From the NCBI GenBank assembly GCA_036244855.1, contig BQKZ01000730.1, forward strand, positions 84,435 through 100,060: a DNA stretch of 15,626 bases. Reading direction: 5' to 3'. The number at the start of each line of letters is the position of its first letter. Position 1 is the stretch's first letter. Source of the DNA: Temnopleurus reevesii (lineage: Eukaryota > Echinodermata > Echinoidea > Temnopleuroida > Temnopleuridae). A model generated the notes under the pieces. It was given only the letters and a program-made list of their open reading frames with translations. It was not told the origin of the DNA and made no database searches. Positions 1 through 15,626 of the stretch are shown piece after piece. The position numbers and the translations under genes were made by a program.

Positions 1-9205
<9,205 letters not shown>

Positions 9206-9608
9206 AAGACTGTCAAGGTTTCTTTCTACATGTTTTGATAAGCCTATGCCTGTTTCTTCAATTCAAACAAATTTTGAGAAATGAAACTTTGAGGATAAGG
9301 ATGTGCATCATTGTCAAACTTGCAATTTCTCATGTATTCCTAGGCCTCTAATAATTATTTTCTGCACCCCGTGTTGCACAAATATAGATGTGGTAAGTCT
9401 GGTATTCTAGTCAGTAAGTTTTTATAACAGTTGCGCACACTCACTTGTTACGCGCCACTATGTAGTTTGTGATTATATGAAGAAATTTGTTAGGACATTA
9501 GTGGTGATTTGATCAAAATATGTAGATTGTTATTTATAGTTGCTGCCTCTAGACTAGGACATTTACCAAAGCCACATTTTTGTCTAGTCTGACTTTCCTT
9601 TTCCCATT

Positions 9609-9616
9609 TGTATATA
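9609..9616 (+). promoter_or_regulatory. Pumilio-element-like motif TGTATATA in 3' UTR
   Basis: Matches the PUF-protein consensus TGTANATA on the mRNA strand. Such 8-mers arise easily by chance in AT-rich UTRs. Confidence 0.35.
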
Positions 9617-9716
9617 TATTTGTGTAGATGCACAAGGTGTCACAAGAAAGTTCCTTGCAACACCTCAGAACTAAAATTTTTTTCACTTGGAAAATTATGA
9701 TAGGAAATGTCTTTGT

Positions 9717-9724
9717 TGTAAATA
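9717..9724 (+). promoter_or_regulatory. Pumilio-element-like motif TGTAAATA in 3' UTR
   Basis: A second TGTANATA match, 108 bases after the first, both within the part of the UTR kept by either poly(A) signal. Confidence 0.35.
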
Positions 9725-9872
9725 TCTATGTGGCATAGGAGTCCATGATTTGGATTTCGGCTTGCTGATAGTAAATTTTTAAAGATGTCTCACAAAGGAC
9801 TATGTTCCACTAGCGTGGGATGGTGAATGTGATTGATTGTAATTACTTGTTTGTCTTGTCTAGGTAATGGAC

Positions 9873-9878
9873 ATTAAA
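9873..9878 (+). terminator. Possible proximal poly(A) signal ATTAAA
   Basis: ATTAAA, the commonest variant hexamer, lies about 670 bases after the stop and is followed by GTTTGTTTTA. It would give a short 3' UTR that still keeps both TGTANATA motifs. Weak on its own, since such hexamers are common in AT-rich DNA. Confidence 0.3.
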
Positions 9879-10846
9879 CTGTTTGTTTTAAGTAGAAAAA
9901 TAAGCAAAATCAGGAAAAAAAAAATCAGAATTTGGAAAGGGTTAAAGTGGACAATTTTTTTGTGTCAGTAATAGATCGCAACGACTTGGTATAACGCTCT
10001 TACATTTTGGAGTTTCAGTTGGTTTTCATTATTTTCAAGTTATGCATTTTTGTTGGTTATATTGTTTAGTTATGTTTTGTTACCTTTGTTTACTATATTT
10101 TTGCATTCATATTGAATTATTTGATAACCTTCCTAATCACTATTTACACTTAATAACATTTGATATGTAACATAGTTTGAAAAGAAAAAAAAGAGATAAA
10201 GAATGCAAGATCATGTATCTGATTCCTCTGAAGCTATCAAATTCAACATCACTTTTGGTGGACAATTTCTCTTTTATTTGTGATTGAAAAGATATTTTAA
10301 AAATATTGCACCTATGGGAGATGTGGATAGGGTCTTTTTAATGCAGTAAGCGGTAATTGTGTTCATATCACAGTTATTATACATAAACAAATTATGGTGA
10401 TGGCATGAGAAGTAGAGTTTTCAGTCTTTGGTGAACAGCCAAGTTTCAAAGATAATAATTGTCACATGTATGAATAATCATTAGCTATTTGAAATATTGC
10501 AGTTCATATATCTACATTTTAGCAACCTAGCAAATATAGGGACATATTTATTGTGTTTATGGTGAAGTAGAAGTTGAATTGCTATGCTTTCATTAATCTT
10601 AGTTAATCAGAGTTTGATTCACATCTTTGTAAAACTTATCTTATTTAAAAAAGAACTTGTCCAAGGCAAACATCTGGATATTACACATGTGAAAACACAA
10701 ATTTTCTCATGCATTTTACTTCCACAAAATATATTGACACCGTGCAAACTTTGTGAAAACTTGTGGTTGTAAAGTATTTGGAGCTTCTTATGGTGATGCG
10801 TGGCTTTGTAGATATTTGCCAAACTGAAAAGTTGACCCGTCATCAT

Positions 10847-10941
10847 CTTCAACAATTAGTGATTGTAAGCGCTTTGTAATTATTTGTATGTGTTGAGTAT
10901 GTATCTGTCTTTTCAAATCTGCAAATAAACCTTCCTCAAAC
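10847..10941 (+). repeat. 95-bp exact repeat, copy 1 (3' UTR end with AATAAA)
   Basis: Identical base for base to 11447-11541, offset exactly 600. It contains the ZFR distal AATAAA. The sequences that follow each copy remain related but diverged (for example GTGGGAACATGAATT at 10972 and 11571). Confidence 0.95.
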
Positions 10942-10960
10942 AATTGTTTTTGTCATCATG
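10924..10960 (+). terminator. Poly(A) signal AATAAA with GT-rich downstream element
   Basis: A canonical AATAAA at 10924-10929 is followed about 17 bases later by a T/GT-rich stretch (TTGTTTTTGTC), the usual arrangement for cleavage at about 10940-10950. The same hexamer and its upstream context recur exactly 600 bases downstream (11524-11529). Confidence 0.6.
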
Positions 10961-11445
10961 CGAATGTATATGTGGGAACATGAATTAACAGTGATAACAG
11001 ATTTACAGAGTAGGATAGGAGAGACAGGGTTGGATGGGAGAGATAGGGTGGGGTGGCAGAGAGGTTATGAGAAAGAAAAGGAATGATGTCAAGGTAATAG
11101 AATGGGTGAAAGAATAAGAGATGCCTGGATTGAGTAAGAGGAGCACCAATAGAGAAACAAATAATGATAAGGAGATACCTGTAAAAAAGTGCTACACTGA
11201 TTTGAGTATGTGCAAGAATAAAACTGGGAGAGAGCAGAAGGTGACTGGGCTTGGGGAGGGGGGGGGTGGAACAAGGTGGGATGATTAAGATGAAATAGAT
11301 ACGGAGGAGGTGTAGAAGAGATAAAGAAAAAGATGGATGTCAAGATAATAGAAAGAATGAGAGCTGCCCGAATCAAGTCAGAGATACACCAAGAGGGAAA
11401 GCAAGAGGGATGATCAAGCGCTAACTGAATTGGGAAAGTGCGCCA

Positions 11446-11446
11446 N
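11446..11446. other. Undetermined base at a repeat junction
   Basis: A single N that truncates a repeat module just after AAAGTGCGCCA and is followed by a restart of the 3' UTR end. It probably marks an assembly join. Confidence 0.7.
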
Positions 11447-11541
11447 CTTCAACAATTAGTGATTGTAAGCGCTTTGTAATTATTTGTATGTGTTGAGTAT
11501 GTATCTGTCTTTTCAAATCTGCAAATAAACCTTCCTCAAAC
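11447..11541 (+). repeat. 95-bp exact repeat, copy 2, starting right after an N
   Basis: Starts at the base after the undetermined base at 11446 and repeats 10847-10941 exactly, including the AATAAA. There is no similarity upstream of the N to the sequence upstream of copy 1. Confidence 0.95.
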
Positions 11542-12094
11542 GAAACTGATTTGTTGTTTTATTTTGTAATGTGGGAACATGAATTGACAGAGGAAGAAGA
11601 TTTACAGGGTGGAATAGGATAGATGGGTGGGGTGAAAGAGAGGGTTTGAGAAAGAATAGGATGGATGTCACTTTAATATAATGAGTGAAAGAATGAGAAA
11701 TACCCGAATCAAGTAAGACACCAAGAGGGAATGATCAGGAGATACCTGTGGAAGAGCGCCACACTGAAATGAGCGTTCAAGAGATGAAAACGGAAAGAGA
11801 GCAGAAGGTGGTGGTGGGGGGGGGGGGGCAAAAATATGGAGCTATGATAGATGTGCAATAATTATGGGATGGATTGAGATGAGATAGACGGGGTGGGGTG
11901 GAAGAGAGGCATGAGAAAGCAAGAAGGGCGAGTGTTGAGTCAATGGAATAAGTGAAAGAGGAAGAGATAACTGGATTAAGTAAGATAAACACCACTGAGA
12001 AACCAAGAGGGGTCATTAGAAGAAAACGCCAAGGGAAAAAGCGCCACATATAAATTTAATCAAGCGCACGAGAGAAAGAAAAGTGAGTAGGAGT

Positions 12095-12264
12095 TGATGA
12101 AAGATAATATTGTTTGAAGGTTTCACTCGTGGAAGAATGATGAGAATAATGCTTCACGGTACAACGAGTTATCTTTCTTGGAAATGTGTTTTCAGGACCA
12201 CTCACATTTCCAAGAAAGATAACTCGTTTTACCATGAAGCATTATTCTCATGATGAAAGATAAT
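12095..12264. mobile_element. Foldback element with flanking 14-bp direct repeats
   Basis: Arms of 49 bases at 12140-12188 and 12203-12251 match as inverted repeats with two mismatches, around a 14-base loop. TGATGAAAGATAAT occurs at 12095-12108 and again at 12251-12264, overlapping the end of the right arm by one base, which could be a target duplication. The left repeat is 31 bases from the arm, so the boundaries are uncertain. The arms would form a very stable stem if transcribed. Confidence 0.75.
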
Positions 12265-12277
12265 GTTACAGTAGTGG

Positions 12278-12422
12278 CAGGCGCGCACCTGCGCTTATAA
12301 GCGGGCGTCAAAGGGGCAGGGGCGCCAAAATTTGTGCCCAGCCCCCCCCCCCCCCCCCCCCCCCCCGGGTGGCGCGAAATTTTAGGTGATGACCGGGTAT
12401 GAAAATCCTGGGTGCGCGCCTG
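12278..12422. mobile_element. GC-rich MITE-like element, 145 bp, 12-bp TIRs
   Basis: Perfect TIRs CAGGCGCGCACC (12278-12289) and GGTGCGCGCCTG (12411-12422) are flanked by AGTGG at 12273-12277 and 12423-12427, a 5-bp putative target duplication. The interior is GC-rich with a C25 run (12342-12366) and a GGGCGCCAAAATTTGTGCCC hairpin. No coding potential. It interrupts the purine-rich repeat block. Superfamily not assigned. Confidence 0.75.
12342..12366. repeat. C25 homopolymer
   Basis: Twenty-five C in a row. The true length is probably uncertain because of sequencing and replication slippage. The complementary strand is a candidate quadruplex former. Confidence 0.85.
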
Positions 12423-12478
12423 AGTGGGGAGGGAACAAGAGATTGATTGAGAGGGACACCAAGAGAGAAAGCGAGAGG

Positions 12479-13312
12479 TATGATCAACAGCTGACTAAAG
12501 TGCTAAAGAGCGCCATCCTGAAATCAGTGTGCGAGAGAATAAAACTAGAAGTGAGAAAGAGAGAAGGCGGGACTGAACAATTATGGGATGAAGAGGAAGA
12601 CCGCGTGGTTGACTTGGGGAGGAGAATGTGAGAGAAGGGAGGGAGTAAAAACTGCAAGGTATGACATAAAGAGAGAGTGGGAGAGATCAAGAAAAGTGTT
12701 TCATAAAGCTTGTCGCAGCGATAAAATAGTCAGTGCCGACTAATTGAGTAATAATGATGATGAGCACTATAGGCTATCTGACTATTGCTATGGTAACTGT
12801 TGGATAATAATGAGTGATTTTTGCTGCGACAAGCTTCAAGAAACGCCCTCCCGGTGAAAGAATATTGAATGAAGATTGGTGGATGTATGAACATTCTCAT
12901 AACTAAGAGTCAATAAATAAACTGCAGCTGAAAATGATAACTCGCATTTTTACAGTGCATTTTAATACTTAAAACGAAACGCAAGCTGAGAGTCGCTTCA
13001 TGACATTGTCAATGAAGACAAAACCCCAAGGCAAAAAAGGGTAATTAACCCGGCATAATGCAGCAATGAGGAAAAGGTCAAATGAATAAAGAAAATTAAT
13101 CGATATCGTTATATCGTTATATATAACTGTTCAACACCCTCTAAATATTTTCATAAGAATAGAAACAGCTAGCCCAGCCAGTGATAACGTTTTAATCTCG
13201 TCGTCAAGCATACCATCACGCCCGCTATCTTCAGAAGACGAAGACACAGTTTGATGCATGCACCTCCCCGGATCTATGGGCGATCACATACTCCAGGTTG
13301 CGGGGGCGCCTC
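12479..13312. repeat. Tandem duplication copy A (diverged)
   Basis: Shares an ordered series of blocks with 13332-14177: AAAGAGCGCCATCCT (12505), GGATAAT...GCTGCGACAAGC, CTGAAAATGATAACTC, GAGTCGCTTCATGACA, TGTTCAACACCCTCTAAA, CAAGCATACCATCACGCC, and a 33-base identical end (13278-13310). The end offset is 867. The copy breaks off at the N at 13313. Confidence 0.85.
12698..12844. mobile_element. Small TIR element inside copy A
   Basis: TIRs of 22 bases (12698-12719 and 12823-12844) share a perfect 14-bp core AAGCTTGTCGCAGC and differ at two positions outside it. The interior includes ATTGCTATGGTAAC, resembling the RFX X-box. In copy B only the right end is recognisable (GCTGCGACAAGC at about 13562), the left end having decayed. 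No obvious target duplication. Confidence 0.65.
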
Positions 13313-13313
13313 N
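13313..13313. other. Undetermined base at a duplication junction
   Basis: A single N between the end of copy A and a G8 run leading into copy B. The second N in the window, and it again lies at a repeat restart. Confidence 0.7.
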
Positions 13314-13331
13314 GGGGGGGGTAGGATAACT

Positions 13332-14177
13332 TTGATCAAGTGATAACCCAACTCAACTGCGAAAGAGCGCCATCCTTAAATCAGTGTGCAAGATGAGGGA
13401 TGGAGTAAAAACTGCAATGCATGAAAAGAAGAAAGAGTGGAAGATATCCCTTGATCAATTTAGTCGGCGCTGGCTAATCTAATGAAATCCTTAATTTCAT
13501 TGAACAATCAGCCCTGTCGATGACTGTTGCTATGAAAACTGTCGGATAATGAGTGATAATCGCTGCGACAAGCTCAAAGAAGCGCCCCTGTAGGAGAGAA
13601 AAGAACGAAGATTGGTCGATGTATGAAAATTTGCATAAACCAATAGCACTGATTAGGACATTGAAACCTGTGAGACATTATTTTGAGTAATTCGAGCGCC
13701 ATGAGCGCGCAACTGAGGCGGAGACCGGCGCTATACAAGAGACCACCACCACCATCATCATCATAATGGGGAGTATGAAGAATTAATGCATAAAATGTAT
13801 CTGAAAATGATAACTCATCTTTTACAGTGCATTTTACTTAAAACGGAACACAGACTGCGAGTCGCTTCATGACAGAAATGTCAAAGAAAAAAATCACACC
13901 AATGCAGAAAAGGGTAATGAACCCGGCCCAATGCAATGAGGAAATTAAAGGTGAAATGAACAAAAATTAATCCATATAATGATAAATTACTGTTCAACAC
14001 CCTCTAAAAATATATTCATAAGAATAGGAACAGCTCGCACAGCCAGCGATAGCTTGTTTAATCTTGTCGCCAAGCATACCATCACGCCAACTATCTTCGG
14101 AAGACGAAGACAAAGTTTGATGCGGGGCACCTCCCCGGAGCTATGGGCGATCACATACTCCAGGTTGCGGGGGCGCC
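13332..14177. repeat. Tandem duplication copy B (diverged)
   Basis: Counterpart of copy A in the same order and orientation. It carries an extra stretch at about 13660-13790 containing a (CCA)4(TCA)4-like tract (about 13743-13764), absent from copy A. Unlike copy A it continues past GCGGGGGCGCC into TTTTTGGTCGGCAAG, showing where copy A was cut. Confidence 0.85.
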
Positions 14178-15626
14178 TTTTTGGTCGGCAAGAATGTACA
14201 GCCGGTCACATTCCCCACATAGCTCGCTGTATCAGAGTTACTTTTAATTGATATCACAGATATCATTTATGCACACAACTACATACCTTGCAGATACATG
14301 CAGACAGATGGACAATCCCTTTTGATAAGCATTCTCAAAAGCGAGCGAATTCCATTGTCAAATGGCGGCACGGGCTCGGAACATCTTTCACCTTTGAGCA
14401 GGCCGCATGAAAAAGGATAGAGGGGGAAAATAATGAGTTTGTTTTATGTTCTAGTGGTCAGCAATCACCTTTTTTAATACATGTATATATTTTGAGAATT
14501 ATTTCAATGGCATTACTGTTGTATGTTTGTTCAAATTAATAAATTTGATTCCTACACTCTTTTCAAATAAAATGATGAACAAAATAAGAAGACAGGGTAA
14601 AAAAAAGAAGATAAAAGTAGAAGAAAAAGAAAAAGTAAGATGATGATAAATGAATAAATAGATGAACATCTACTACTGAAGTATAAGTATAACTCTGCAA
14701 ACGATGAATGTCGTTAACCATAATTTTAGAGTTTTACCGAAATTTGCAAGCTCGGAATGGGAGTGGGGGTTTAAACATTAAAACAAACTGAGCTTTGGTC
14801 GGGTACCCGCGGGTTTTCAAATCCTGGTAGCGCACATTTGCATGCTGCTTAGCTGACCCCTATTTGTTTGCTTTCCATAGCTATGTGGATCCTCAAACAA
14901 ACAAATAACATTTCTTATTTCGCTCCGACCGTCTTTGATCATTCCCCCTTCAAACCGCATATCAGATAATAATAAAAGGCCTATCCACACACACTTTGAA
15001 GGAGGAGCTGCACGGGGGGGGGGGGGGGGGGTGTTGCTGCATTAACATGTTTACACACTTTCAGAAGTTTCCACGTATTAATTGAAGAAAGGGGTCTGTG
15101 GATCATCATATATGTGATTTTTGTGTGCATGTTCCACATTTTATGTTGGTAAACATGTTCTTTTTTTCACAACTCAATGAAATGCTGGCCCATAGTGCTT
15201 CAGATTTCTTTCAAATGTCTGCCATCTTATCATAAGTGCATGGGAATTTTATATATGTGTTATAATCTTTCATTATTACTTTTATGACTTTAAGATAGGG
15301 CTGAACCCCATTCTATTACGTAACCCTTACTCCCCTCATTTCATTTTGTTTCATGCGCTGATTGCTTTAATTATGATTATGGCATTAATACTTTTTAGAA
15401 TTATATCGTCATCAAGAATTGTGTAATCCCTCATTCAATTATGTCAATCACATCTAGTGAAGATTGTAAGGCATTTTAATTGCATTGGTGAGAATGCAAC
15501 TGTTAAAAATTAAGCCCTACGCACTAAGAAATTAGGGTACAGTTAGGGTCCAAAATCACGCAAAGTCACTAATTTGAACCCCGGCATCCCGCCGGCATCC
15601 TCATTATACCCTATGAGGTTCAAAAT
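14178..15626. other. Intergenic sequence without recognisable gene
   Basis: AT-rich DNA with no convincing exon on either strand. Features are overlapping palindromes around GGGTACCCGCGGGT (about 14801-14814), a short inverted repeat TATTTGTTTG / CAAACAAATA (starting 14861), a G18 run (15014-15031), and near the end a short direct repeat (CCGGCATCC twice). Confidence 0.7.
15014..15031. repeat. G18 homopolymer
   Basis: Eighteen G in a row in intergenic DNA; length likely polymorphic or imprecise. Confidence 0.85.

Larger units (their letters stand above)
9206..10945 (+). other. ZFR: Probable ZFR 3' UTR (about 1.7 kb)
   Basis: AT-rich noncoding DNA after the TAG stop, with no credible open frame. 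It contains two sequences matching the Pumilio element pattern TGTANATA (TGTATATA at 9609-9616 and TGTAAATA at 9717-9724). An ATTAAA at 9873-9878 could give a shorter UTR. The best end is the AATAAA at 10924-10929, followed by a T/GT-rich stretch. The exact cleavage site is inferred. Confidence 0.6.
11038..12060. repeat. Purine-rich degenerate tandem repeat block
   Basis: About 1 kb that is strongly A+G-biased on the + strand. Units begin with a head like GATAGANGGGGTGGGGTGGA, then ATGAGAAAG; the GAGAAAG marks are at 11069, 11318 (degenerate), 11648 and 11913. A tail module TGATCA...AAGAGCGCCA..CTGAAATCAG follows at 11165, 11411, 11732 and 12013. Units 1+2 correspond to units 3+4 at an offset of about 580-600. 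G-runs of 9 (11258-11266) and 13 (11816-11828) occur. Pyrimidine-rich open frames on the - strand here are composition artefacts. Confidence 0.75.

Noticed and set aside
11089..12049. Pro/Ser-rich open frames on the - strand
   Set aside because: They reflect the purine bias of the tandem block; no conserved protein features.
13979..14251. 90-codon open frame on the + strand in copy B
   Set aside because: The matching part of copy A is not kept open and no domain is recognisable, so it lies in noncoding repeat sequence.
14362..14397. ATG in good context (CAAATGGCGGCACGG) suggesting a gene start
   Set aside because: Stops after 11 codons with no donor in between; no downstream exon seen.
15530..15550. 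Two TTAGGG strings hinting at telomeric repeat
   Set aside because: Only two, not in tandem register; chance occurrence.

Overview
The window is animal nuclear DNA: one gene on the + strand with canonical GT-AG introns, AT-rich introns, microsatellites, foldback and MITE-like elements, and single-N assembly marks. I favour a marine invertebrate deuterostome, perhaps a sea urchin, because the repeat-rich, apparently haplotype-divergent texture fits; this is an inference and was not tested.

The only gene I can support is the 3' part of ZFR (zinc-finger RNA-binding protein; Drosophila relative Zn72D). Eight coding exons splice in phase (262-439, 1279-1417, 3545-3630, 5966-6061, 6806-6917, 7714-7811, 8357-8504, 9126-9205). 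They encode 311 residues plus a TAG stop: most of the DZF domain followed by a basic, lysine-rich tail. The N-terminal zinc fingers and the start of the DZF domain lie 5' of the window. Exon 3545-3630 is short, has weak splice sites, and is recognised by its conserved protein block. The 3' UTR probably runs to about 10945, ending after an AATAAA at 10924.

The introns hold distinctive repeats: a 140-bp dispersed repeat in two introns (822-961 and 7267-7406), four related hairpins (4748-5348), a clear 247-bp MITE with 26-bp perfect inverted repeats and a 5-bp target duplication (6416-6662), and GC-rich patches at about 2745-2860 and 3364-3530.

From about 10950 to 14180 the window is a repeat block. 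It holds purine-rich degenerate tandem modules, a near-perfect 49-bp foldback, a 145-bp GC-rich MITE-like element with a C25 core, and a diverged tandem duplication with a period of about 867 bp. Both single Ns (11446, 13313) interrupt a repeat copy, and after each N the sequence jumps back to a point already passed. That pattern suggests a compressed gap or an unpurged second haplotype rather than, or in addition to, a real duplication. From 14180 to the end I see no gene.

I found no new multi-gene system. The observations most worth checking are the two N junctions, the hairpin array, the two MITE-like elements with 5-bp target duplications, and an in-frame alternative donor in the second exon.
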